Assembly: GCA_041398705.1 (NCBI GenBank)
Contig: JAWKUI010000004.1
Location: forward strand, 310,001-374,000
Reading direction: 5' to 3'
From: NORP259 sp041398705
Lineage (GTDB): Bacteria > Planctomycetota > UBA1135 > GCA-002686595
Length of the DNA: 64,000 bases
Made by a program: the position numbers and the translations under genes. The notes under the pieces were generated by a model. It made no database searches, had not been told where the DNA came from, and saw only the letters and a list, made by a program, of their open reading frames with translations. Below, piece by piece: positions 43,062 through 51,030 of the stretch. Position 1 is the stretch's first letter; the number at the start of each line of letters is the position of its first letter.

Positions 43062-44782
43062 GGGCGCTCGGGCAACAGGGCGCGCAGCTCGAGGCGCACC
43101 ATAGGGTCGGGGGCCGCCGGGCCGCCGGGTTCACCCAGGGGCAGGGGCTCCGCGATGGTGCAAAGCAGACCCGCGTCATACAAGGCCGAACGCACCGCTT
43201 CCAGGCGCCGGGACAGCAGGTTGCGTTCCCAGGGCTCTTCCCGGCCGGGAACCGACTGCAGGCGCACCTGCAACCAGCCGCCGAGGGCCGCGACCTGGTG
43301 GTCGAGGTCCCGCAGGGCCGCCAGGCGCGCGGGGATCTCCGGGCGGGCCGGGTCGAGCACGGCGACCTGGTTGCCGAAGGGCAGCATCAGGCCGTCGAGG
43401 GCGGCGAGGCGGGTTTCGACCGCCTGGCGCTCGGTGCTGACCAGCGCGGAGGCGTCGACGGCGTGGGCGCCGGGCAGGGCGCGGGCCAAGGGGAGTTTGG
43501 CCGCGATCCAGGCTTCGGAGGCTTCACCGGACAGGACCAGGGTGTCGCCGAACCACGACCAGTGCACGGTCGGCGGCAGGTCCAGGCGCTCGGCCACGCG
43601 GCGGGCGCGCAGGGCCGGGTCGAGCGATTGGAACTCGGAGACGTCGAAACGCACGTCGAGTTTCTCGCGATCCGGTCCGAGCACCGCCTCGATCGGGGTC
43701 GAAACCGGGTCGCGCAGGATGCGCCAATGGTCCGACTCGGCGCTGCCGTCGACCCAGTAGCCCGGGGTCTGGCTGAGGCGTTCGAGCGCGTCGGCGCGGC
43801 GTGTTTCGGTGCGATGGCCGGCCCACCAGAATCCGAGCCAGGTGAGCAGCAGGAGCGCGGCGACACCGACCAGGATGCGACCGGCCGGGCCGCCCTTGCC
43901 CCGCTCTTTCGCCTGTTCGCCGAGCAACCCGGCGAGGTCCCGTTGCGCGGGGGCAAACCCGTCCACGTCCCCCTCGAAGCCGTCGAGCTCCTCGGCATAC
44001 CGTCGGTGCAGGGTTTCGAGCGCCGCGTGCATGTCTTCGGACAGCTGCTCCGGGGGCACACCGCGCACGAGGGCCGCCAGGCTCGAGTTCGGGCCTTGCG
44101 CCACGAGCACGCGGAACCCGGAGACTTCGATTTGTTCGAGTTCGCCTTCTTCGGCCCCCTGGAACGAATCGCGCACGAATTCGCCGATGGCGGCGAGCAT
44201 GCCGGAAACCAGTTCCGGGTCGCTGGCCGCGGGGGAATCGCTGGTGGCCTGTTGCAGCAATAGACCCGTTTCGCGGTGGATCCAGTAGATCTGCTCGACG
44301 CGGTATTCGAGGCTGTTCAGCAACACCACTTCGCCGAAGGGGCGGCCCGTGCGCCAGGCTTCCATGCGCCAGCGCACTCCGCGGGGCGAGAAGCTGTTCT
44401 CCAGCGCCACGTTCATGCTCTGCAGGCTGGCCTGCAGCGTGGCGCGGATCGAACGCCGGATCGCGGGGCCGAGCACCGGATAGATCGCTTCGGCCAAATC
44501 GTCGGGGTTCTGGCGCGCCGAACGCAGCAGTCCCTGCTCGATCGTCGGGCGCAGGGCGTTGGCGAGTTCCTCGGTCTGCTTCTCGCTGTGCCGCACCGCT
44601 TCCGGCAGCACGCTGGCGAGGCCTTCGACCTTGGGCGGATCCTGCTCCAATCGGGTCAAGCGCTGCTCCTCTTCGCTGAGCAGCAATTCGCGCAAGCGGT
44701 TCCACTTGCGCTCTTCGGCGTTCCCGTATCCGGAGGAATCCCCCCCCACGGATCCTGCACCGGTATCCTCGGGATCACGCAT
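43058..44782 (-). CDS. Membrane protein with cytoplasmic effector-like domain and periplasmic BON/OmpA-like domains
   Basis: 574 residues. The cytoplasmic part (1-290) starts with a helical KWNRLRELLLSEEEQRLTRL, then VLPEAVRH, YPVLGPAIRRSIRATLQASL, and WRMEAWRTGRPFGEVVLLNS followed by EYRVEQIYWIHRETGLLLQ, blocks I know from cyanobacterial OmpA-family proteins found with small GTPases. One membrane helix follows (GRILVGVAALLLLTWLGFWW, about 300-320). The outside part has a BON-like fold (VHWSWFGDTLVLSGEASEAW) and a degenerate OmpA/MotB peptidoglycan-binding segment (LDPARPEIPARLAALRDL; NLLSRRLEAVRSALYDAGL). It may tether the GTPase/kinase system to the cell wall. Overlaps the GTPase by four bases. 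Confidence 0.78.
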   Translation of the reverse strand: MRDPEDTGAGSVGGDSSGYGNAEERKWNRLRELLLSEEEQRLTRLEQDPPKVEGLASVLPEAVRHSEKQTEELANALRPTIEQGLLRSARQNPDDLAEAIYPVLGPAIRRSIRATLQASLQSMNVALENSFSPRGVRWRMEAWRTGRPFGEVVLLNSLEYRVEQIYWIHRETGLLLQQATSDSPAASDPELVSGMLAAIGEFVRDSFQGAEEGELEQIEVSGFRVLVAQGPNSSLAALVRGVPPEQLSEDMHAALETLHRRYAEELDGFEGDVDGFAPAQRDLAGLLGEQAKERGKGGPAGRILVGVAALLLLTWLGFWWAGHRTETRRADALERLSQTPGYWVDGSAESDHWRILRDPVSTPIEAVLGPDREKLDVRFDVSEFQSLDPALRARRVAERLDLPPTVHWSWFGDTLVLSGEASEAWIAAKLPLARALPGAHAVDASALVSTERQAVETRLAALDGLMLPFGNQVAVLDPARPEIPARLAALRDLDHQVAALGGWLQVRLQSVPGREEPWERNLLSRRLEAVRSALYDAGLLCTIAEPLPLGEPGGPAAPDPMVRLELRALLPERP

Positions 44783-44785
44783 GGA

Positions 44786-45142
44786 TCACTGCCCTTCCGG
44801 ATGCAATTGTGCGGCGAGGTGGCGCAGGAATTGGGCTAGGTCCTTGCGCGGCACCTGGCTCTCCTTGAGGGCCTGCACGGTCTGCGCGAGCTGTTCGCGC
44901 GTGCTGCGCTCCTGTAGCAGGCGCTGCTGTAAATCGGCCTGACGCTGCTCGAGCTCCTGCAAACGCTTCTGCAGCAGGACACCCTGGCGGGCGATTTCCT
45001 GGCCGACGTGCGTCAGGCGCTGGTCCACCTCGTTGCGGTGGTCCCCGAGCAGCAATTCCTGGATCTGGTTCCAGCGTCGGGCGCCTTCCGGCCCACCGGT
45101 GGGCGGGGAAAGCGGGATGTGGGGAGAGGGGTTGGATTCCAC
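44786..45142 (-). CDS. Small coiled-coil protein of the GTPase cluster
   Basis: 118 residues from a GTG at 45142; no ATG is available. Residues about 20-50 (RRWNQIQELLLGDHRNEVDQ) resemble the first helix of the large membrane protein encoded next to it (KWNRLRELLLSEEEQRLTRL). The rest is a coiled coil (EIARQGVLLQKRLQELEQRQ and on) that ends LAQFLRHLAAQLHPEGQ. It stops 3 bases before the membrane protein start, so co-translation is likely. An adaptor role by helix pairing with its neighbour is plausible but untested. Confidence 0.65.
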   Translation of the reverse strand: MESNPSPHIPLSPPTGGPEGARRWNQIQELLLGDHRNEVDQRLTHVGQEIARQGVLLQKRLQELEQRQADLQQRLLQERSTREQLAQTVQALKESQVPRKDLAQFLRHLAAQLHPEGQ

Positions 45143-45305
45143 GATTTGGGCCTTTGGGTAGGGTCCTTGAGCATATCCGGGGGGACCGGCCGGGGGGCAG
45201 GCACCGTCCCGGATTCTGCTCCAAAGCAAAACAGGAACCACGTCCAGGTGGCCCCTCCTGTACCATTTGGGGCAATGCCGGGGGGCCTCCCCGGCCCCGC
45301 TGCCC

Positions 45306-45983
45306 ATGAAAGTCCTTGTGGTCGACGACGACCCCGATTTCTCCGACCTGTTGCGCCTTGGCCTCGAGAGCCGCGGCATGCAATGCGCGGTGGCGCGCAA
45401 CGGCGCCTTCGCCGCGGAAGCACTGCGCGAACAGGGTGATTTCGAAGTGGTGCTGCTCGACGTCGAGATGCCGGGCATGGATGGCTGGCAGCTCCTGAGC
45501 GAACTGCGGGATGCCGGGGAGGAGATCCCGGTGATCTTTGTCAGCGCCCTGGAATCGGTGGAACACCGCGTGCGCGGCCTGCGCCTCGGCGCCGACGACT
45601 TCCTCATCAAGCCGGTGCACATGGACGAGCTCGAAGCCCGCATGCATGCCGTGCTGCGCCGGCGCTCGAGCCTGCCGAGCCTCGAGTTCGGCCCCCTGCG
45701 ACTGGACCTGGGCCTGCGCAAGGCCTTCCGGGGCGAACGCGTATTGCCCCTGTCCCCCAAGGAATTCGACCTCCTGCTCGCCCTCGTGCGCGCCAAAGGC
45801 GCCATCAAGAGCCGCGCCGAGTTGCTCGAAGAGGTCTGGGACATGCCCTTCGATCCAGGAACAAACCTGCTCGACGTGCACATCGGCCGCCTGCGCCGCA
45901 AGGTCGACTTCCGCCAGTCCCCTCTGATCCGCACCGAACGCGGTCAGGGGTACCGCCTGGACGCCAGCCCGGTCACCCTCTGA
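45306..45983 (+). CDS. OmpR/PhoB-family response regulator
   Basis: 225 residues. Receiver domain (1-120): MKVLVVDDDPDFSDLL, phospho-acceptor Asp in VVLLDVEMPGMDGWQLL (about residue 53), Lys in DDFLIKPVHMDEL. DNA-binding winged helix (about 130-222): LPLSPKEFDLLLALV and the recognition helix NLLDVHIGRLRRKVD, ending with the RGQGYRL hairpin. ATG at 45306 is chosen as the canonical start. Divergent across 163 bases from the coiled-coil/GTPase/kinase genes and a natural partner for that kinase; it may bind this shared intergenic region. Confidence 0.92.
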   Translation: MKVLVVDDDPDFSDLLRLGLESRGMQCAVARNGAFAAEALREQGDFEVVLLDVEMPGMDGWQLLSELRDAGEEIPVIFVSALESVEHRVRGLRLGADDFLIKPVHMDELEARMHAVLRRRSSLPSLEFGPLRLDLGLRKAFRGERVLPLSPKEFDLLLALVRAKGAIKSRAELLEEVWDMPFDPGTNLLDVHIGRLRRKVDFRQSPLIRTERGQGYRLDASPVTL

Positions 45984-45986
45984 ACC

Positions 45987-46289
45987 ATGGACAACGCCAC
46001 CGCGCTCAAGGTCCTGGTGCTGCTCATCACCATGCCCGCCTGGATGCCCTTCGCGAAGGCCATGTGGGAGGAGATGAAACTCGCCATGCGCGAGGACGGC
46101 GGCCTGTTCGGCCCCGTGCCGAATCCCGCCAAGCGTCGCCGGTTGCACGCGGAGATCGCAAAGGAGCCCCTGCGCCAAGTGCACATACTCAAGGGTCACC
46201 TGCGTTCGTCGCGGCGCGAGCTCAAGCAGGAACAGGCCCAAAGCGGCCCGCAGACCGGCCAGCGCGGCAAACGCCCCTGGGGTCGCTGA
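45987..46289 (+). CDS. Small membrane-anchored basic protein
   Basis: 100 residues. A hydrophobic N-terminus (LKVLVLLITMPAWMPFA) is followed by an amphipathic stretch and a basic, glutamine-rich tail (AKRRRLHAEIAKEPLRQVHI). I do not recognise a family. It starts 3 bases after the response regulator stop and ends 3 bases before the glycosyltransferase, so it belongs to their transcript. Confidence 0.6.
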   Translation: MDNATALKVLVLLITMPAWMPFAKAMWEEMKLAMREDGGLFGPVPNPAKRRRLHAEIAKEPLRQVHILKGHLRSSRRELKQEQAQSGPQTGQRGKRPWGR

Positions 46290-46292
46290 GCA

Positions 46293-47411
46293 GTGCGGAT
46301 CGGCATCGACGCGACCCTCGCCACCGGCCATGGGCCTGGGCTGGGGCGGTATGCCCGGGAATTGATCCGGGCGTTGGTCGCGGAGTATGGCGCCGAGGCG
46401 CTGGCCCTCTGGAACGTTTCGCGTATGCCGCAGGTCGAGGCGCTCGGCTTGCCGGATCCCCCGCCGCAGCAGTTCCGTTTGGCCCTGCCGCGCCGGCTGG
46501 CGGCGCCCTTGGCCAAACTCGGCTTGCATCCCGGCCGCCGGCTCGCTCCCATCGACGGATTCCACCGCGTTCATCCGGGAGTTCCGGTTCTGCGCGGCAC
46601 GCCGCACACCGTTGCGGTCACCGAAGGACCCCCGCCTTCCCCCGGGGTTCCTCGCCCCGGCGACTGGGGTCCGCAGTGGACGGAAGAAGCCCATTCGGCC
46701 CACGCGCTGTTCTTCTTCTCCAGCGACTTGCAGAGCCGCTTTGCAGGCGCCTTCCCCGGCGCGGGCGACCGCTGCCATACGGTTCCCGTGGGCGCGGACC
46801 ATTGGCTCCGGGACCTTGGCGGCGCGCGGCCGCAAGCGCGGCCTTGGTTCGTCGTCCTCGGCGCCCCTGTGCGGCGACGGCGCGTGGAAGAGTTGCTGCG
46901 CGGGTATCAGCACTACCGGACCACCGGGGGCACGCTGGGCCTGCACTGGATCGGGGCCACGCCCGCCCCGGACATCCGCGCCGCCGCGCAAGAACTGCCC
47001 GGGTGGCAATTCATCGCGCCCGATGAACGCCAGTTGCCCGTATGGGTGGCGGAGGCCCAGGGCCTTATCCATCTCGCGCAAGACGAAGGCACCCCGGTGA
47101 CGCCGTTGGAGGCGTGCACGGTGGGCCTCCCGGTGGCCGTCCAGGATCTACCGGTGTTCCGCGAGGCTTTGCCCGCCGGCACGCTGTGGGTGCCGGAGAA
47201 TCTGGATGCCATCGGGCTCGCGGAGGTAATGCATGACCTCTCCAAGCACAGCCGCCGAATCCCGGCCGTGGTAACCGGCTACACCTGGCGCGATGCGGCC
47301 TTCGCGCATTGGCGCGTTTGTCCCTCACGCTGGAATAACGAGCATACCGAACCAGGCCGATCAGTCCACACCCGCGGCGTGCTGCGCACGCTCCGCGAAT
47401 TGTGGGACTGA
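46293..47411 (+). CDS. Glycosyltransferase, GT4/GT-B-like
   Basis: 372 residues, GTG start (MRIGIDATLATGHGPGLGRY), a typical GT-B N-terminus with glycine loop. The second Rossmann-like half contains FVVLGAPVRRRRVEELL and the donor-binding region IHLAQDEGTPVTPLEACTVGLPVAVQDL, close to the EGFGxxxxEAxxxGxPV pattern but with EGTP in place of EGFG. Sugar donor and acceptor are unknown. The last 27 residues (from about 346) are encoded inside the long hairpin at 47328-47446, and the stop is in its descending arm, so the natural C-terminus may have been changed by insertion of that element. Confidence 0.82.
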   Translation: MRIGIDATLATGHGPGLGRYARELIRALVAEYGAEALALWNVSRMPQVEALGLPDPPPQQFRLALPRRLAAPLAKLGLHPGRRLAPIDGFHRVHPGVPVLRGTPHTVAVTEGPPPSPGVPRPGDWGPQWTEEAHSAHALFFFSSDLQSRFAGAFPGAGDRCHTVPVGADHWLRDLGGARPQARPWFVVLGAPVRRRRVEELLRGYQHYRTTGGTLGLHWIGATPAPDIRAAAQELPGWQFIAPDERQLPVWVAEAQGLIHLAQDEGTPVTPLEACTVGLPVAVQDLPVFREALPAGTLWVPENLDAIGLAEVMHDLSKHSRRIPAVVTGYTWRDAAFAHWRVCPSRWNNEHTEPGRSVHTRGVLRTLRELWD

Positions 47412-47446
47412 TCGAACCTGGTTCGGTATGTAACGTTATTCCAGCG
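47328..47446. repeat. 119-base near-perfect hairpin spanning the glycosyltransferase 3' end
   Basis: Outer stem CGCTGGAATAACG (47328-47340) with its complement at 47434-47446 is 13 perfect pairs. A 14-pair stem follows (47343-47356 with 47417-47430), then a 10-pair stem (47358-47367 with 47405-47414), then ACA/TGT and a terminal CGCGG/CCGCG with CGTGC/GCACG. Only a few mismatches interrupt it. It sits between convergent genes (glycosyltransferase and subtilisin-like protease) but reaches into the first, so it is more than a simple terminator. No clear target-site duplication was seen. Confidence 0.85.
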
Positions 47447-47458
47447 GCCAGTTGCCGG

Positions 47459-49261
47459 TTACTGGAAGTCCACTCGCAATCCGTCGCTGAAGTTCGACGT
47501 GCTGGTGGGATTCTGGTCGCGGAACCAGCATTGGAAGTACCACGACTCGCCGGCCACCACGGGCCGGGTCGGGTTCATCGGCATGACGGTCAAGTCCACC
47601 GGAATCGACACTTCGCCAACCGTGCCCGAGAACTGGATCTGGCTGGAGAGGCGCGCGATCGGCTGGCCCCCGCCGATGCACAACACGCCTTGGCTGCCAC
47701 CGGGGAACACGATCACGTCCGGGGCGGTTCCGGCAAGGAAGTACGCAAACTGATTGACCGGCAAGTCCGTGGCGGTAAGCGTCAGGTCGTTCTGGGCGAC
47801 TTCGTTTGATCCCGCGCCCGAGATCTGGGCAGCGAGGCCAGAAGAGTTGGTAGGACTGCCGCAGTAGCGCACCCCGGAAAGGCCGTCGAGGGCCTGCATG
47901 GCAAGAGCAGCCTGGAAGAGGTTCAGGCGTCCCCCCGACACGCACTTGGTGGCCAGGGCCGGAATCGGGTCCACGGTATCCAGCAGGATCGCCTTGATCT
48001 GCAGGGCCGCGGCCCCCGGATCCAGGGCGAGTTGCGCTTGGAAAGCGGCCGGGGCGATGCTGTGCAAGAACGCCACCGACCCCGTCACGTGCGGGGTCGC
48101 CATCGACGTGCCCGAAAGGGTGCTGTAGCTGTTGGTCGGCACGGTGCTGCGGATCGATTCCCCCGGCGCCGCAAGATCGATGGTGGTCAATCCATACGCG
48201 GCGAAGTTGCGCACGTCGTTGCGATCGGTCGCCGTCACCGCGATGAGGTACGGGCTCGAGCACCCGGTGGGCACATCCCCCACGACGTCGATGTTGCTCG
48301 GGTTGTTGGCCGTGGCCGCGCAGCTCAAGATGCCCAGGCCCCCCATCTCATCGTACGCATCGTTCCAGGCGGGATACTGCCCGCTCGCGCAGTTGGCGTT
48401 GTCGACCCCGAAACTCGAGTTCGTCACGACGATGTTCGCACCGGCGGTTCCACCGGAGGAAAGCCAAAGGGCTTTCTGATCGGCCACATACCCATAGGCG
48501 ATCATCACCGTCGAGGTGTTGCCCGACGAACCGGCCACGTGCATCAGGCGCGTGGTCCAGTTGACGCCCACCACCCCGGTGCTGTTGTTTCCGCGCGCCC
48601 CGGCGGTACCCGCCACGTGGGTGCCGTGGGTGTCCGACGGGATCGTGCCGTTGTTGCCGTACGCGTTCCAGCCGTACTTGTCATCGACGTAGCCGTTGCC
48701 GTCGTCATCCACGCCGTTCACGCCGCCGACTTCCGCCGCGTTCTCCCAGCGGTTGGCCAGCAGGTCCGTGTGGTTGGTCTGCGCGCCACCATCGACGATC
48801 GCGATGACCTGGTCGGCACTGCCGGTACCCAGGTCCCAAGCCTCCACCGCATCGATGTCCGCGTCGACGGTGCCCCCAGACTGGCCGGTGTTGTTCATCG
48901 CCCAGAGCTGGCTGAAGTTCGGGTCGTTGGGGAGGGTCTGGCGGCGGCTGACCGGGTGGTCCAGCTGGGCCCAGAGCACCTCTTGGCGCGCTTCGAGGGC
49001 GGCTTGGACTTCCGACCAGTCCAAGGAGGCCGGCACGAATACAAGGTGCATGTGCAGCGAACGGAACAGCACCGGCCCGACGGTCAACTCGACTCCGGTG
49101 AGGCCCGGCAGCTCCGCAGGGTCCACCTGGTCCTGCAGGCGCACCAGCACCCCGTAGGTACCGGCGGGGGCCTGGGTGAACGAGGCTTCCTGGGGGGCGG
49201 ATTGGGCGCCCGAGGCGGGCAGGGCGAGCCAGAGGCTGGCCAGTAGCGCGATCGATTTCAT
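47459..49261 (-). CDS. Secreted subtilisin-like serine protease (S8) with planctomycete-type C-terminal module
   Basis: 600 residues. Signal peptide (MKSIALLASLWLALPASG), an I9-like propeptide (about 30-105, LHMHLVFVPASLDWSEVQAA) then the protease: Asp in VIAIVDGGAQTNHTD, His in HGTHVAGTAG, Ser in LSGTSMATPHVTGS. The expected Asp-Thr-Gly is Asp-Gly-Gly. Residues about 465-600 form a beta-rich module (YCGSPTNSSG, LPVNQFAYFLAG, GVLCIGGGQPIARL, WYFQCWFRDQN) also found at the end of the 809-residue secreted protein in this window. Convergent with the glycosyltransferase. Confidence 0.9.
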   Translation of the reverse strand: MKSIALLASLWLALPASGAQSAPQEASFTQAPAGTYGVLVRLQDQVDPAELPGLTGVELTVGPVLFRSLHMHLVFVPASLDWSEVQAALEARQEVLWAQLDHPVSRRQTLPNDPNFSQLWAMNNTGQSGGTVDADIDAVEAWDLGTGSADQVIAIVDGGAQTNHTDLLANRWENAAEVGGVNGVDDDGNGYVDDKYGWNAYGNNGTIPSDTHGTHVAGTAGARGNNSTGVVGVNWTTRLMHVAGSSGNTSTVMIAYGYVADQKALWLSSGGTAGANIVVTNSSFGVDNANCASGQYPAWNDAYDEMGGLGILSCAATANNPSNIDVVGDVPTGCSSPYLIAVTATDRNDVRNFAAYGLTTIDLAAPGESIRSTVPTNSYSTLSGTSMATPHVTGSVAFLHSIAPAAFQAQLALDPGAAALQIKAILLDTVDPIPALATKCVSGGRLNLFQAALAMQALDGLSGVRYCGSPTNSSGLAAQISGAGSNEVAQNDLTLTATDLPVNQFAYFLAGTAPDVIVFPGGSQGVLCIGGGQPIARLSSQIQFSGTVGEVSIPVDLTVMPMNPTRPVVAGESWYFQCWFRDQNPTSTSNFSDGLRVDFQ

Positions 49262-49508
49262 GATTTCCTAGACGCAGTGTCCCCCATCGAAGTTCGCCTT
49301 TCCGGCACGGGAAGTGCCGAAGCGGCGCGGCCGCGGGATCCGGGGGAGACCCCGCCGCTGTGCAAAAGTACGGCAAAGCCGGGGAACCAGCCCGCCCGTT
49401 CCCGGTTCCAGAGGGCCCAATCCCGATTTGACCCTTGCGCCGGGGGACTTCGCCCTCCAAAACAGGGCCCTGGGCCAAATCCGCCCGTCCCGATCCTTCC
49501 CCAAACCC

Positions 49509-50024
49509 ATGAAAGCCAAATCCATCGCCGGCCTCTCCTTGGCCGTCGCCGCCCTCATTGCCTTCAGTCCCCTTTCCCAGGGCCAGCGCCCCGAGGGATC
49601 CGACCGCCCGCAGAAAGAGCGTCCGGAGCGGGGCGAGCGCGGGGAACGCGGCGAGCGCCGCGGCCGCGGCGAGAACCCCCTGCACGAGGCCATGGACGGC
49701 CTGAAGAACGCCCAGCGCGCCATGCGTCCGATGGTCGAAGACCCGGCCGCCAACGTGGAAGCGCTGCACAAGAACCTGGCGGAGATGGATCGCTACTGCA
49801 ACATCGCCTACAACCAGGAGCCGCCGCGCCCCGAGCAGGAGCTCTCCGAAAAGGAATGGGCCCTCCACCAGATCGCGTACAAGCAGAGCATGCTGACCCT
49901 GCAAGGCGACCTGCTGAACCTGCGCAAGATGCTCATCGAGGGCAAGTTCGACGAGTTCAAGACCGCCTACTCGGATCTGAACAAGTCCAAGAAGTCCGCC
50001 CACGACCAGTTCAAGTTCGATTGA
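49509..50024 (+). CDS. Periplasmic cytochrome b562-like protein
   Basis: 171 residues with a signal peptide (MKAKSIAGLSLAVAALIAFS), a basic low-complexity linker with GERGERGER repeats, then a four-helix bundle. The last helix (LIEGKFDEFKTAYSDLNKSK then SAHDQFKFD) follows cytochrome b562, whose C-terminal helix has EGKxxEAxxxxxxLxxxRxxxHxxY; the His matches the heme ligand. A Met-bearing first helix (NPLHEAMDGLKNAQRAM) could give the other ligand. The next gene, a c-type cytochrome, overlaps its stop, supporting electron transfer. Heme binding itself is inferred. Confidence 0.72.
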   Translation: MKAKSIAGLSLAVAALIAFSPLSQGQRPEGSDRPQKERPERGERGERGERRGRGENPLHEAMDGLKNAQRAMRPMVEDPAANVEALHKNLAEMDRYCNIAYNQEPPRPEQELSEKEWALHQIAYKQSMLTLQGDLLNLRKMLIEGKFDEFKTAYSDLNKSKKSAHDQFKFD

Positions 50025-50899
50025 TTCCTTCGAACCGCTACTCTCGCGCCCTGAGGGCGCTGCGGCTGGGGCTGCGTCCGATCCTGGGCGCGGCCCTGGT
50101 TTTGTTTGTCGCCTTGCCCGCCCGCGCCCAGGACTCGGCCCCCGCGGAGACCCCGCCCGTCGCGGGTGCCCACGGCCTCATGGGCGCCACCCGCGCGATG
50201 TTGATCGAGCGTTGTGGTGAGTGCCACACGCCCGCCAGCCAGGACCGCAAGGGCAAGCGCGCCGTGAGCGACATCGGCGACCTCGCCCTTGTGCGCGACG
50301 AGTTCGTCGATCCCGGCAATCCGGACAATTCCGACCTCTGGATCATGATCGTCGACGGGGAGATGCCCCCGCCCGATTCCGACGTCGCCCCGCCGACCGA
50401 GGACGAAATGGCCTTGCTGCGCGCCTGGATCCAGGCGGACGCGCCCGTGCCCGCCACCGGCGACGCGCCCAAAGCGCAAACCCCGGCCGCCCCCGAAGAG
50501 CCCCGCTGGCAACTTTGGCTCGCCCGCTCGCACCCCCTTTGGATCCACTTCCCCCTGGCATTGATCCCTGCGGCCCTGCTGGCCCAGCTGCTCTCGGGGA
50601 ACCGCAAGCGACCGGCACTGCACGCGGCGGCCAGCTTCTGCCTGGTGCTCGCCCTGCTCGCGGGAGTCCCCGCCCTCGCCAGCGGCTGGCTGCACGGCGC
50701 CGCCGACGCGGGCGACCTGACCGTCGAACGCCACCGTTGGCTCGCCGTGGGCACGGTGGCCGCGGCCATCCTGGCCCTGCTTTTTGGCCCGAAACCCAAA
50801 GCCCGCCTGCTGCTCCTGCTGCTTGCCACCGGCCTGGGTATGGCCGCGGGCCACTTCGGGGGGCGCCTGACCTACGGGGCCGATTTCTTCCCCTGGTAG
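50021..50899 (+). CDS. Planctomycete-type c-type cytochrome domain with DUF2231-like membrane domain
   Basis: 292 residues. After a signal peptide (LRPILGAALVLFVALPARAQ) the heme site CGECH is followed by a distal MPPP methionine (GEMPPPDSDVAPPTEDEM), as in planctomycete cytochrome c domains. Residues about 165-290 hold four membrane helices starting with SHPLWIHFPLALIPAALLAQ, which matches DUF2231. TTG at 50021 overlaps the preceding TGA (TTGA) and is the only well-placed start before the signal peptide. The protein depends on the CcsA/ResB system encoded at 24.7-27.9 kb for heme attachment. Confidence 0.78.
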   Translation: MIPSNRYSRALRALRLGLRPILGAALVLFVALPARAQDSAPAETPPVAGAHGLMGATRAMLIERCGECHTPASQDRKGKRAVSDIGDLALVRDEFVDPGNPDNSDLWIMIVDGEMPPPDSDVAPPTEDEMALLRAWIQADAPVPATGDAPKAQTPAAPEEPRWQLWLARSHPLWIHFPLALIPAALLAQLLSGNRKRPALHAAASFCLVLALLAGVPALASGWLHGAADAGDLTVERHRWLAVGTVAAAILALLFGPKPKARLLLLLLATGLGMAAGHFGGRLTYGADFFPW

Positions 50900-51030
50900 G
50901 GTCGGACATGGCCCGCTTCGGGGCACCCGCGTGCCACCAGCTCTAGGAATCCCTTTTTCCTTCACCCACCGGTCTGCGCACTCCGAAGCAGCTTCCCTGG
51001 ACCCGCCTCGATCCGCCCAGGGAGAGCCCC

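Noticed and set aside
45143..45305. Sigma-54 or operator sites in the divergent region of the GTPase cluster
   Set aside because: No convincing -24/-12 element or repeated operator half-sites could be identified by eye.
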